From an uncultured Draconibacterium sp. (GTDB lineage: Bacteria > Bacteroidota > Bacteroidia > Bacteroidales > Prolixibacteraceae): 64,000 nucleotides of DNA. The translations under genes and the position numbers were made by a program. The DNA is taken from assembly GCF_963676735.1 (NCBI RefSeq), contig NZ_OY781464.1:4435001-4499000 (forward strand), read 5' to 3'. This document shows, piece by piece, positions 40,338 to 50,197 of the stretch (position 1 is the first letter of the stretch; each line of letters begins with the position of its first letter). The notes beneath the pieces were generated by a model. That model worked only from the letters and a program-made list of their open reading frames with translations. It had not been told where the DNA came from and did not search any database.

Positions 40338-41539
40338 CCTGCAAATTGATGAAACGGTATTACCTGAATGGTTTTATTGTCTCTGATAAAAGTATCAGTT
40401 TGATTATGCGTAACCACCGTACCTTCCTGAAATTCAAAATAATCCATTGCTTCAGTCAAACCTTTTACTTCCTGCTCCAGCTTATCTTGTTCCAAATGGG
40501 CACAAACCTGTATAGCCTCCTGAGGTTTGTCCTTCCCAAAAGCAATAAAATCGCAAGTATTGCCCTCCTCTGCGAAATAATATACTTCGTTATTTTGTCG
40601 TTTTAAATGCAAATAAACCAGGTTTTCAAGTAATTGATCCAACTTATCTGCTACGGAAAAAATTGCTGCACTTACAAAGCCCGTATCGGCAATGTATACT
40701 TTTCGTGGATTTATGGCCTGCTTCCGCAAGGAGTAGCTAAATTTTGGCACATAATGCATTAAAAATCCGGCCTCCAGGTAGTTTAAATAATCGACTACTG
40801 TTGTTGTGGTTTTAATACCCAGTTTACCTTTTAACTGGTTGGCGGTAATCATTTCGCCCACATTTCGCAGCAAATACAAACTTAGCCGTTTAAGTGACTT
40901 TAAATCTCGTACCCCTCTGTTTATGCCAATCTCGCGTACAACAATATCATCAAACAATTGGCTCAAATACTCATCATTCTGCTTGCATTTTTCCGGATAG
41001 CCGCCATCTTCAATGTATTTTAAAGTGGTGTTTTCATTCTTTTCTTCAGCATAAAAATTGCAATATTCGGTAAAAGATAACGGCAATAGCTCCCGGGAAA
41101 TGTATAGTCCGGTTAATCCGGCTCCTTCTTCCGAGTTTAAAACTTGTGCACTTGGTGTAGTTAGCACAATTTTAAAGCCCTCATCCAATTTTTGTTTGAT
41201 GTAGAACGACCAACCTTTAATGGCAGTTATACAATCAAAAAGTAGAATCTTCACATTTTTTTGCTCAATAATTTCATCAAGCTTAAAAAAATCATTTCGG
41301 TCGAACTCGTATAAGCCGGGGTGCTCAAAATTGAGGTACAATACATCATTTTCAAACTTGTTTGCATACTGAAAAAGCACGCTTGTTTTTCCAGTACGTT
41401 TTAATCCCGTAAGTAGAATTAACTCACTTTTTTCAGCCTGCAATACCTCTACAAGTTCTCTTGAATTTATGAAACTATAAGCTTTTAAACGCTGATCAAA
41501 AGAATTAATTAACAGTTTAAGCTCTGATTTTAATATCAT
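40334..41539 (-). CDS. AAA+ ATPase with DUF4143 domain
   Basis: This 401-residue protein has Walker A 'GLKRTGKTS' (about 45-53), a Walker B-like 'VKILLFDCI' (about 93-101), 'RELLPLSFTEYCNFY' and a C-terminal DUF4143 domain with 'ADTGFVSAAIFS' and a restriction-like 'DFIAFG' motif. Members are common, often horizontally mobile, and their biochemical role is unsettled. It stands alone. Nothing ties it to the neighbouring genes. Confidence 0.87.
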   Translation of the reverse strand: MILKSELKLLINSFDQRLKAYSFINSRELVEVLQAEKSELILLTGLKRTGKTSVLFQYANKFENDVLYLNFEHPGLYEFDRNDFFKLDEIIEQKNVKILLFDCITAIKGWSFYIKQKLDEGFKIVLTTPSAQVLNSEEGAGLTGLYISRELLPLSFTEYCNFYAEEKNENTTLKYIEDGGYPEKCKQNDEYLSQLFDDIVVREIGINRGVRDLKSLKRLSLYLLRNVGEMITANQLKGKLGIKTTTTVVDYLNYLEAGFLMHYVPKFSYSLRKQAINPRKVYIADTGFVSAAIFSVADKLDQLLENLVYLHLKRQNNEVYYFAEEGNTCDFIAFGKDKPQEAIQVCAHLEQDKLEQEVKGLTEAMDYFEFQEGTVVTHNQTDTFIRDNKTIQVIPFHQFAG

Positions 41540-41844
41540 TACATTTTTTAATTACAAATATATACTTTTATTTTTTCTTAATATATAAATATATTTATTA
41601 GCAATATATATTATTAAAAATGTACGATTTTATAATCCATGCAACAATTAATGAGGTGTTGTTCATCAAAAAGCGGTTACTAAAAAAAGTTAACAGAAAG
41701 AGAAACTTAACACAAAGGCTTAAACTCCAAACAATGCGAACACCTTTGAAACGACAAATAATTTACCCGAAAAAAGCCTGTTTAGATTAAAAAAACAAGA
41801 TTTAACAAAGGGCTTAACAACTGCAAGGATAATTAGCAGAAAAA
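41540..41844. other. Gene-free AT-rich stretch (305 bp)
   Basis: This gap between the DUF4143 ATPase start and the amidohydrolase stop is strongly AT-rich in its first half. I see no good open frame, tRNA or strong hairpin. Confidence 0.6.
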
Positions 41845-43479
41845 CTATAAACCAAACACTTTTTCGCCGGCACTCCAGGTTCCTATTACTTTGGCGTTCA
41901 GTACTTCCTGTGAATTTGCTTTCATTAAATCGGTATCCAGCATAATAAAATCAGCGTATTTTCCTGTTTCAATACTTCCCTTTTGTTGTTCTTCAAACGA
42001 GGATTTTGCAGCCCAGATAGTCATTGATTTTAAAGCTTGTTCGCGTGTTAAACCTTCATTTTTATGCCAACCGCCTTCCGGCCAGTTGTTGTGGTCGGTT
42101 CTAAAAACGGATGAGTAAAAAGTGTACAATGGCTCAATATTTTCCACCGGAAAATCGGTTCCGTTGGGTAGCCACCCGTTTTGCTGCAACAGCGTTTGAT
42201 AGGCGTAGGCTCCTTTAATCCGCTCTGAGCCGAGTCGATCTTCGGCCCAGGGCATATCGCTGGTGCAGTGTGTTGCCTGAATGCTTGGGACAATGGAGTA
42301 TTTTCCAAACTTCTGAAAATCATTCGGATGAATAATCTGTGAATGCTCAATCCGCCAACGCCTGTCGTTTTTGCCTTTCAAAAAATTGCCGTAAATATCT
42401 AACATTAAACGGTTGGCGCCATCGCCAATGGCGTGTGTAGCTACAACAAAATTATTTTCATAAGCCAGTTGGCAAATCCGTTCGTAATATTCTTTTGTTT
42501 CAATTTGCAAGCCTTGGTTGCCTGGGTCGTCAGCGTAATCGGCCATTAACAGTGCTCCCCTCGATCCCAGCGCCCCATCGGCATATACTTTTATGGTATT
42601 TACCAATAACCGTTCGGTTTTATAGGCTTTGCCTTTTTTTACAAAAAACTCAAAATTCTCGTCGCTGGGATTTAGCATGGCATTTACCCGCATTTTTAAT
42701 TCCCCGGCCTGTTGCATTTCATCCATTAACAACACCGTATTTTTGCTTAAGCCACAATCGGTAACCGATGTTAGCCCAACAGCAAAGCAGTTTTTTTGTG
42801 CTTCAAGCAATCCTTTTTTCTGTTGCTCCACCGAAATTTCAGGTATATGTCGCATCACCAGGCTTTCAGCATTATCAATCAGCACCCCTGTTGGTTCGCC
42901 ATTTTTAAGCAAAATTTCGCCCCCCTTAACTTTGGTAGCAGGGGTAATTCCGGCAATTTCAAGTGCTTTTGAATTGCACCACCCTGCATGTCCGTCAACT
43001 CGAATGAGGTAAACCGGAATGTTGGGAAAAAGCTCATCAAGTTTGGTTTTATCGGGAAACGCCTTATTTTCCCAGTCGTTTTGGTCCCAGCTGCGCCCCA
43101 AAATCCAATCGCCACCGTATTTTTTATAATGCGTTTGTAAACGTTCATAAATTTCATCGGGGCTGGTGGTCCCTCTTAAATCGGCATATTGCATCAGGTT
43201 TACAGCGTATCCGTTAAAATGGCAATGGGCATCGTTAAACCCGGGATAAATGTATTTTCCCCCGGCATCGGTTAAATTATCGGTTTCATAATTTTTCAAA
43301 ATCTCTTCGGAGCTTCCTGTTGCTATAATTTTACCGTCTTTAACAGCCATGGCTTCTACAACACTAAATTTCTCGTCTACGGTATAAACCGTTGCATTGC
43401 TAATAATCAGGTCTGCCTTTTGTTTTGGTACACATGCTGTCATCACAAAAAATAGTATTAAAGCTTCAAACAATCTCAT
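41845..43479 (-). CDS. Amidohydrolase (YtcJ-like) lipoprotein
   Basis: This 544-residue metal-dependent hydrolase has a lipoprotein signal ending in 'FVMTACVPKQ' (cysteine near residue 16). The metal-binding 'GFNDAHCHFNG' lies near 79-89, and later motifs include 'ATHAIGDGANRLMLDIY', 'RIEHSQIIHPNDF' and 'PNGTDFPVE'. YtcJ-type enzymes belong to amidohydrolase family 3; substrates are often unknown. It would sit in the outer or inner membrane facing the periplasm. A single gene. Confidence 0.88.
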   Translation of the reverse strand: MRLFEALILFFVMTACVPKQKADLIISNATVYTVDEKFSVVEAMAVKDGKIIATGSSEEILKNYETDNLTDAGGKYIYPGFNDAHCHFNGYAVNLMQYADLRGTTSPDEIYERLQTHYKKYGGDWILGRSWDQNDWENKAFPDKTKLDELFPNIPVYLIRVDGHAGWCNSKALEIAGITPATKVKGGEILLKNGEPTGVLIDNAESLVMRHIPEISVEQQKKGLLEAQKNCFAVGLTSVTDCGLSKNTVLLMDEMQQAGELKMRVNAMLNPSDENFEFFVKKGKAYKTERLLVNTIKVYADGALGSRGALLMADYADDPGNQGLQIETKEYYERICQLAYENNFVVATHAIGDGANRLMLDIYGNFLKGKNDRRWRIEHSQIIHPNDFQKFGKYSIVPSIQATHCTSDMPWAEDRLGSERIKGAYAYQTLLQQNGWLPNGTDFPVENIEPLYTFYSSVFRTDHNNWPEGGWHKNEGLTREQALKSMTIWAAKSSFEEQQKGSIETGKYADFIMLDTDLMKANSQEVLNAKVIGTWSAGEKVFGL

Positions 43480-43601
43480 AGTTCAAATGTTGGTTAATCA
43501 CAAATGTAGTTTTTTCGGGTATATTTTAAAACAGAATAACAGAGCGGCATGGCCTTAAATATATTTATATCTTTGCCGGTGTAAAAAAGTAATTAAAACA
43601 A

Positions 43602-43949
43602 ATGTTTACATTCGGCATATTTACAACGCACCTTCCCTACCTGGCTTTTATTGCGTTTTATGCCTATTTTTTGCTTTTTGGAATTGAACGAACACACGAA
43701 GGCACACTTCAGGTATCTGAAAAATCAATTCAAATTGAATACCATGTTCAACAGTTTGAGGCCAATAGTGTTATTACATCGGCTTTTTACTGCTTTTCCG
43801 ATATCGATTTGATGCATTTGAAAAAATTCAGCAATGCAACCATTAAGCAAAAGTGGAAAATCCATCAGTCGCCCCATCACTATGCCCAGGAATTTACACT
43901 TGAATCTCAGTTTTGCAGGCCGCCTCCTTCCCCATCAGTATTTGCTTAA
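43602..43949 (+). CDS. Small protein with N-terminal membrane segment and RPPP end
   Basis: This 115-residue protein has one hydrophobic segment (about 9-27) and an extracytoplasmic middle with several cysteines and histidines, ending 'CRPPPSPSVFA'. Small proteins with such an RPPP tail sit next to TonB-dependent metal or heme receptors in Bacteroidetes, in my recollection; their function is not known. Here the next gene is such a receptor. The histidine patch (HQSPHHYAQ) could bind metal. Confidence 0.6.
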   Translation: MFTFGIFTTHLPYLAFIAFYAYFLLFGIERTHEGTLQVSEKSIQIEYHVQQFEANSVITSAFYCFSDIDLMHLKKFSNATIKQKWKIHQSPHHYAQEFTLESQFCRPPPSPSVFA

Positions 43950-43961
43950 AGCATAACTCAT

Positions 43962-44033
43962 TCTCTATCATAGAGAGGAAACCTGCTCAAATTCAAATAT
44001 CGTTAACAAAATTGCTGTGTGCCTTTTGTTAAC
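43962..44033 (+). promoter_or_regulatory. Two palindromes upstream of heme-block receptor
   Basis: TCTCTATcATAGAGA at 43962-43976 is a perfect palindrome around one base. GTTAACAAAA at 44002-44011 is repeated inverted as TTTTGTTAAC at 44024-44033. Both lie in the 107-bp gap before the TonB receptor start. They are operator candidates for a metal- or heme-responsive regulator (inference). Confidence 0.45.
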
Positions 44034-44056
44034 ATCATTACATACTGTAAACAAAA

Positions 44057-46156
44057 ATGAAGAGATTCTTTTACCTGCTTGTGTTACCAATCCTTTTCAC
44101 AGGCAACGCAAACGCCCAGAATATCAGGGTAATAACCGACACCACCCAAACAAACGATGTGCTAATCGACGAGATTACTGTTAAATCTGTTAAAGAAGTT
44201 CCGAGAGTAAAAGATGTACCGGCTTCTATTTCGCTGATATCAGCAAGAATGATTGAAAACGATGAAATTACCAGTATTGCTGATATTTCGTCGCGTGTGC
44301 CCAACTTTTTTATGATGGATTACGGGTCAAAATTACAATCACCTGTTTTTATCCGGGGCATTGGTTCGCGCCTGGGTACACCATCGGTTGGACTTTATGT
44401 TGACAATGTTCCCTTTTTTGAAAAAACAACCTTTGGTTTCGACTTTTTCGACATCGACCGGATTGAAGTACTGCGTGGCCCACAAGGAACGCTTTACGGA
44501 AGAAATACCATGGGGGGCATTATTAACGTGTACAGCAAATCGCCTTTATACACCGATGAAACCAGCATTAACCTTGCTGCCGGCAGCCACGGTTACTACA
44601 ATGCAAATGTAAACCACTACAACAAACTCAACAACAAGCTTGGTTTTTCAATAAGCGCAAATTACATGGCACACGACGGCTATTTTACCAATGCCTATAA
44701 CGGCGAACCGGCAGACGACCAGTACTCGGCAAGTGGCCGTGCTCGTTTTGTATGGCAAGCCACCGAAAAACTTACCCTTGAAAACATTACATCCTACGAA
44801 AAAAGCGAACAGTTTGGCTTTCCGTACGCGGTTTACAATAAGGAAACCAACACCAGTAACGATATTAGCATTAACGAAGAAAATGGATACGAACGCGATT
44901 TGTTTTCGAATGGATTAGTGGCAAAATTCCGAAATGAAAAATATGAAATCCTGTCAACCACAAGCTATTCGTACTACGATGGTTTAATGGTTGCCGACCA
45001 GGATTACACCGCCGCAAAAATTTACTTGTTTAATACAGGCGACATTCAAAATATGCTTTCGCAGGAACTGGTATTTAAATCGCTTGGCGAAAAAAAATAC
45101 AACTGGTTATTTGGTGCTTATGGTTTTTACCAAACCATGGATCAGCATACAACCGGCGACATTTTTACTGCCAACATGAAACAAGATATTCGTAGTAAAT
45201 TCGACATCTCGGGCTATGCCCTTTTTCACCAGTCTACCTTAAACGATTTTCTGATTGAGAACCTCACCTTAACAGCAGGTATCAGGCTTGATGTTGAAAA
45301 GGACGAACTGGATTACCTGTTTTTAATGTCGGTGAATGGATCGCCAATGAGCACAGTTTCGGAAGAAGATTACAGCGAAACATTTACTGAAGTGTTACCA
45401 AAACTGGCATTGAAATACGAAATCAACAAATCATTAAACACCTATGCAACCGTATCAAAAGGCTATAAATCAGGTGGTTTCAATACCAACTCGGCAGTAG
45501 TGTTAGAAAACCGGTCGTATGATGCCGAGCAAAGCTGGAACTACGAACTTGGCTTTAAATCTTCTACTTTAAACCACCGCCTGTATTTTGATGCTGCCTT
45601 GTTTTACATCGATTGGCAGGAACAACAAATTGATGTGCCTGTGCCGGGAGGCCGTGGAAATATGAAAACAAACGCCGGTGAATCGGTAAGTAAGGGTGTT
45701 GAATTATTTGCCAGGGCTCGTTTGGTAAAAAATCTGGAAGCTTCGTTGGGCTATGGCTACACACACGCTACTTTTTCTGATTATGTGGTGGACGAAGAAA
45801 CAAACTACAACGAAAATTTTATTCCTTACGTTCCGCGCTCAACAATAAATGCCAGTTTGAATAAAACCGTTGAGCTCAAAAACAGCTTTCTGGATAAAAT
45901 TGTAGCCAATCTTTCGTATCGGGGTGTTGGAAAACACTACTGGGATTTAAACAACTCGGTATACCAGGATTATTACGGTTTAATGGATGCCAAACTTTCA
46001 TTTACATCGGGTAAATTCCAGTTCGATATTTGGGGCAAAAATATTTTTGATACCTCGTACAACTCGTATTATTTTGAAATTTCATCGTTGCAAAACTCTT
46101 ACGCTCAAAAGGGAAGACCGGCAACGATGGGGGTAAACCTAAAAATTACCTTGTAA
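44057..46156 (+). CDS. TonB-dependent receptor of the heme/porphyrin block
   Basis: This 699-residue outer-membrane receptor has a signal peptide (1-20), no carboxypeptidase-like extension, a plug (about 50-165; 'VFIRGIGSRLGTPSVGLYVD', 'IEVLRGPQGTLYGRNTMGGI') and a barrel ending 'MGVNLKITL'. The plug is of the siderophore/heme/vitamin B12 type. It is followed by a terminator, an MFS transporter and three heme-biosynthesis genes, so the ligand may be iron, heme or a porphyrin. Confidence 0.88.
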   Translation: MKRFFYLLVLPILFTGNANAQNIRVITDTTQTNDVLIDEITVKSVKEVPRVKDVPASISLISARMIENDEITSIADISSRVPNFFMMDYGSKLQSPVFIRGIGSRLGTPSVGLYVDNVPFFEKTTFGFDFFDIDRIEVLRGPQGTLYGRNTMGGIINVYSKSPLYTDETSINLAAGSHGYYNANVNHYNKLNNKLGFSISANYMAHDGYFTNAYNGEPADDQYSASGRARFVWQATEKLTLENITSYEKSEQFGFPYAVYNKETNTSNDISINEENGYERDLFSNGLVAKFRNEKYEILSTTSYSYYDGLMVADQDYTAAKIYLFNTGDIQNMLSQELVFKSLGEKKYNWLFGAYGFYQTMDQHTTGDIFTANMKQDIRSKFDISGYALFHQSTLNDFLIENLTLTAGIRLDVEKDELDYLFLMSVNGSPMSTVSEEDYSETFTEVLPKLALKYEINKSLNTYATVSKGYKSGGFNTNSAVVLENRSYDAEQSWNYELGFKSSTLNHRLYFDAALFYIDWQEQQIDVPVPGGRGNMKTNAGESVSKGVELFARARLVKNLEASLGYGYTHATFSDYVVDEETNYNENFIPYVPRSTINASLNKTVELKNSFLDKIVANLSYRGVGKHYWDLNNSVYQDYYGLMDAKLSFTSGKFQFDIWGKNIFDTSYNSYYFEISSLQNSYAQKGRPATMGVNLKITL

Positions 46157-46164
46157 CATAAACC

Positions 46165-46200
46165 AAAAAGCAGGACTTGTAACTATGAATCCTGCTTTTT
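46165..46200 (+). terminator. Terminator between receptor and transporter
   Basis: AAAAAGCAGGA at 46165-46175 pairs perfectly with TCCTGCTTTTT at 46190-46200, the right arm carrying the T run. Confidence 0.85.
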
Positions 46201-46213
46201 ACTTTCTTAAAAA

Positions 46214-47452
46214 ATGAAACACCAGGAAATAAAAAAATATTACACGCTGCTGAGCCTTTACCTGGCACAATCTATTCCCATGAGTTTTTTCTCTACCGTA
46301 ATTCCGGTAATCATGCGTATGGAAAACTACTCGCTCGAATCGATTGGTTACATTCAGCTCATTAAACTCCCCTGGATTTTAAAACTATTGTGGGCACCGT
46401 TGGTCGATCGTACCAGCAAAAACACAAGGCAGTACCGGCGTTGGATTATTTCGTCAGAGGTGTTTTATGCACTGATAATTATGTGTATCGGCTATTTAAA
46501 CCTGCAAACCGATTTTACCACCATAATTGTTCTGATGGTGATTGCTTTTACGGCTTCGGCAACACAGGATATTGCCACCGATGCTTTTGCCATTTTAATT
46601 CTAAACAAAAAAGAACGCAGCCTTGGCAACAGCATGCAATCGGCCGGTAGTTTTATCGGAACAATGATGGGAAGCGGCGTTTTGCTAATTATTTACCACT
46701 ACTGGGGCTGGTTGTGGCTTTTACGCTCGCTGGGTTTATTTGTGCTTTTTGCGCTTATTCCGGTGGCCTTGTACAACGCCCGCAATGGCAAAGAGCCCGG
46801 TCATTCGTCAAAAAATGTATCGCCACTGGAATTTATTTACTTTTTCAGGCAGAAAAAAATTGGCGGCCACCTGTTGCTGCTATTCCTATTTTACTCCGGA
46901 ATTATCGGTATTTTAACCATGATTAAACCTTATTTTGTTGACCTTGGCTACGACATTAAAGAAATTGGTGTCATTTCAGGTATTTTCGGTACAGCCTGTG
47001 GTGTGGCAATGACCATTCCTGCAGGAATGTTTTTACGCAAAAAGGGTATTTTAAAAGCCGTTTGGATATTTCCAGTAATAAATGTTTTGGTAGCCACATA
47101 CTTTTTTGGTTTAACGTTTACCAACCATGCCGTTTACCTCGTATACATTGGGGTGGCCCTGCTTTGGGGCGCTTATGCCATGTCGTCGGTATTTGTGTAT
47201 ACCATGAGCATGCAGGTGGTTCGGAAAGGCCGCGAAGGAACCGACTTTACCATACAAATTGTACTTACCCACCTAAGCAGCCTGATTGTGGCAATACTTA
47301 GCGGAAAAGTAGCTGATTCCATTACCTATCGTGGACTGTTTGCCATCGAAATAGGATTGGGAATACTTATTCTTGCCCTACTGCCGTTTATTTTTAAAAA
47401 ATCATTTTATCTGCGCTTTGAAACAGAAAACGAACAAGCTGCAGTAAATTAG
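46214..47452 (+). CDS. MFS transporter, AmpG/PAT-like
   Basis: This 412-residue protein has about twelve transmembrane segments. 'GYIQLIKLPWILKLLWAPLV' (about 45-64) and 'ATQDIATDAFAILIL' near 118-132 are marks of the AmpG/acetyl-CoA transporter-like branch. In this setting it may move a porphyrin, siderophore or iron complex across the inner membrane; the block is transporter then hemN with only five bases between, so they are cotranslated. Confidence 0.83.
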   Translation: MKHQEIKKYYTLLSLYLAQSIPMSFFSTVIPVIMRMENYSLESIGYIQLIKLPWILKLLWAPLVDRTSKNTRQYRRWIISSEVFYALIIMCIGYLNLQTDFTTIIVLMVIAFTASATQDIATDAFAILILNKKERSLGNSMQSAGSFIGTMMGSGVLLIIYHYWGWLWLLRSLGLFVLFALIPVALYNARNGKEPGHSSKNVSPLEFIYFFRQKKIGGHLLLLFLFYSGIIGILTMIKPYFVDLGYDIKEIGVISGIFGTACGVAMTIPAGMFLRKKGILKAVWIFPVINVLVATYFFGLTFTNHAVYLVYIGVALLWGAYAMSSVFVYTMSMQVVRKGREGTDFTIQIVLTHLSSLIVAILSGKVADSITYRGLFAIEIGLGILILALLPFIFKKSFYLRFETENEQAAVN

Positions 47453-47457
47453 TACCT

Positions 47458-48834
47458 ATGAATATTCCACAAAACCTGATAGAAAAATACAACACCCCGG
47501 TTCCGCGGTATACAAGTTATCCTCCGGCCAACTTTTTTTCAGCTGATTTTAGCCCCGAAGAATATGTGAAAGTGCTGGAGGAGTCGAACCGGGAAAATCC
47601 GCAAAATATTTCCATTTACATTCACATTCCCTTTTGCCCGAAAATCTGTCATTTTTGTGGCTGTAACACGCACCTCACGCGCGATAAAAACAAAATGCAG
47701 GTTTATGTTGATGCGCTAAAAAAGGAAATTCGAATGGTACGGGCTTTGCTCGATTCAAAGCGAAAAGTTTCGCAGGTGCACTGGGGAGGTGGCACGCCAA
47801 ACTCCTTGCCTATTGCAATGATTGAGGATATTATGAACCTGATTCACGAGCTTTTCGAATATATTCCAAATCCGGAAATTGCCATGGAGTGCCACCCGGC
47901 CATGCTTAACCAGGATTACATCAACCGGCTGGTGGCCTTAAAATTCAACCGCTTTAGTCTGGGTATTCAGGATTTTAACCAGCAGGTTTTAGACAATGTA
48001 AACCGCGATGCTTCGGTTATTCCAGAAGAAGAACTGGTAGCCTTGATACGCAGCCACAAAAATACCAGTGTAAACTTCGATTTTATTTATGGTCTTCCGT
48101 TTCAGGATGAAGACTCGTTTGCAGAAACCATTAAGAGGGCCATTAATCTGTCGCCCGACCGCCTGGTTACTTTTTCGTATGCCCATGTTCCGTGGGTAAA
48201 AAAGGCACAAAAAATATTGGATGCCCGGGGTTTGCCATCGGCCACAAAAAAGCTGGCCATGTTTGAGGTTGGATATCGTTTACTGACTGAAAATGGTTAC
48301 GATGCCATTGGTCTCGACCATTTTGCCCGCCCCGATGACGAACTTAACCTGGCCTTTAAAAACAAAACCTTACACCGTAATTTTCAGGGCTATTGTACCC
48401 GCGAAACCACCGGTCAGGTGTATGCCTTTGGAGCAACCGGAATTAGCCAGCTGGAAAGTGCCTACGCACAAAATGCCAAAGATACCAACGTGTATGTCGA
48501 CCAGATTAACAAAGGAAAATTTACCATTGAAAAGGGTTATAGGCTTAATCCAGACGAAAAAATTATCAGGCATGTAATTAACGAGGTAATGTGTAACTAT
48601 TACTTCTCGTGGCACGAAGCCGAACAAGTACTAAAAACAACTACTGAACACATCAAACAAAGTATTGCATACAACGAATCCCATCTCATGGGTTTTGTAA
48701 ACGAAGGACTGTTAAGCGTTACAAATGAATCCATTTCGGTGAGCGAAAAAGGCAGGTTCTTTGTTCGGAACATCGCTGCCAGCCTCGATCCGAATATGAG
48801 AAATGCTACGCAGAAATTTTCTAAAGCCTTGTAA
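47458..48834 (+). CDS. hemN: Oxygen-independent coproporphyrinogen III oxidase
   Basis: This 458-residue radical SAM enzyme has the cluster motif 'IPFCPKICHFCGC' (Cys60, 64, 67; extra Cys69 typical of true HemN), plus 'HWGGGTPNSL'. It oxidatively decarboxylates coproporphyrinogen III to protoporphyrinogen IX without oxygen. Full length and the fourth cysteine distinguish it from HemW, which is encoded separately at 60256. It is followed by protoporphyrinogen oxidase. Confidence 0.93.
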   Translation: MNIPQNLIEKYNTPVPRYTSYPPANFFSADFSPEEYVKVLEESNRENPQNISIYIHIPFCPKICHFCGCNTHLTRDKNKMQVYVDALKKEIRMVRALLDSKRKVSQVHWGGGTPNSLPIAMIEDIMNLIHELFEYIPNPEIAMECHPAMLNQDYINRLVALKFNRFSLGIQDFNQQVLDNVNRDASVIPEEELVALIRSHKNTSVNFDFIYGLPFQDEDSFAETIKRAINLSPDRLVTFSYAHVPWVKKAQKILDARGLPSATKKLAMFEVGYRLLTENGYDAIGLDHFARPDDELNLAFKNKTLHRNFQGYCTRETTGQVYAFGATGISQLESAYAQNAKDTNVYVDQINKGKFTIEKGYRLNPDEKIIRHVINEVMCNYYFSWHEAEQVLKTTTEHIKQSIAYNESHLMGFVNEGLLSVTNESISVSEKGRFFVRNIAASLDPNMRNATQKFSKAL

Positions 48835-48838
48835 AATC

Positions 48839-50197
48839 ATGCAAAAAAAGGAACTAAATATTGCTGTTATTGGGGCAGGTTTAACAGGATTAACCACTGC
48901 TTACTATCTTCAAAAATTTGGTTTTCAGGTGCAGGTTTTCGAGAAAGACAACAGGGCCGGCGGTGTAATTAAAACCCACCAAAAAAATGGTTTTGTGTAC
49001 GAATCGGGACCCAATACCGGCTCCATGTCGCAGGAGGAGGCGGCCGAACTGTTTGAAGACCTGGCTGCCGATTGTACCCTGGAATACGCCAACCAGGCTG
49101 CTAAAGCGCGTTGGATTTGGTTGGGCAACAAATGGCACGAAATGCACATGGGTGGCTTTAAAAGCCTAACAACACCGCTATTTAGCTGGCACGATAAATT
49201 AAGGATGCTGGGCGAACCCTGGCGAAAAAAAGGCAACAATCCGAACGAGACTGTTGCGGATATGGTTCGCCGGCGAATGGGTAAAACATTTCTGCGAAAT
49301 GCTGTCGACCCTTTCCTGTCGGGGGTATATGCCGGAGACCCCGAGCAGCTGGTTACCCGCTTTGCTCTGCCTAAATTGTATGCACTTGAGCAAAACTATG
49401 GCAGCTTTATACGCGGAGGTATACAAAAACATCGCGAGCGAAAAAACGACAAACCAACCAAAGCCAACCGACAGGTTTTTTCGGTTGAAAACGGACTGGA
49501 AAATTTAATAAACGCCCTGGTAAAAAATATTGGTAGCGAAAACATCAGGCTCGAATGTAAAAACCTGGAGGTAAAACAAAGCAACGAATTTCATTTTTCC
49601 GTTAATTCAGAATCATTTACACATGTTATTTCTACCGTGGGATCGCATGCATTACGCCGTTTATTTCCATTTTTACCCAAAGCAAAACTGGGAGCAATTG
49701 AAAAAATGAATTATGCCAAAATTACGCAGGTGATTCTTGGTTTTAACAACTGGGAAGGCATACCCATACAATCGTTTGGCGGGCTTGTACCTTCGGCTGA
49801 AAACCGCGATGTGCTGGGCATTTTACTGCCCGGCTCGTTTTTAAAAAACAGGGCACCAAAAAACGGGGCTTTGCTTTCAGTGTTTCTGGGAGGAGTAAAA
49901 AAGCCCGAATTTTTTGAGTTCAGCAAGCAAGAAATTGAGCAAATTGTAAAAAAAGAAGTTGGCGAAATGATGGGACTTAAACAGTTTAAACCAGATTTAT
50001 TGGAACTGTTCAGGTACAAATACGCCATACCTCAGTACAGTTTTGAAAGCGAACAAAAACTACAGGCTATTTCTGATTTAGAGACAGAATTTAAAGGACT
50101 TACGCTTGCCGGAAATATGCGCGATGGTATTGGAATGGCCGATAGAATTAAACAAGGAAGAATTATTGCTAACAACTTTTTTACCACTTACTCATGA
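48839..50197 (+). CDS. hemY: Protoporphyrinogen oxidase, HemY/HemG FAD type
   Basis: This 452-residue flavoprotein starts with an ADP-binding fold 'IAVIGAGLTGLTTAYYLQKF' (about 8-27) and 'EKDNRAGGVIK'; the C-terminal FAD-contacting 'GLTLAGNMRDGIGMADRIKQ' is complete. ATG 48839 avoids overlap with hemN (stop 48834). It makes protoporphyrin IX, classically with oxygen as acceptor. It overlaps ferrochelatase by four bases. Confidence 0.9.
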   Translation: MQKKELNIAVIGAGLTGLTTAYYLQKFGFQVQVFEKDNRAGGVIKTHQKNGFVYESGPNTGSMSQEEAAELFEDLAADCTLEYANQAAKARWIWLGNKWHEMHMGGFKSLTTPLFSWHDKLRMLGEPWRKKGNNPNETVADMVRRRMGKTFLRNAVDPFLSGVYAGDPEQLVTRFALPKLYALEQNYGSFIRGGIQKHRERKNDKPTKANRQVFSVENGLENLINALVKNIGSENIRLECKNLEVKQSNEFHFSVNSESFTHVISTVGSHALRRLFPFLPKAKLGAIEKMNYAKITQVILGFNNWEGIPIQSFGGLVPSAENRDVLGILLPGSFLKNRAPKNGALLSVFLGGVKKPEFFEFSKQEIEQIVKKEVGEMMGLKQFKPDLLELFRYKYAIPQYSFESEQKLQAISDLETEFKGLTLAGNMRDGIGMADRIKQGRIIANNFFTTYS

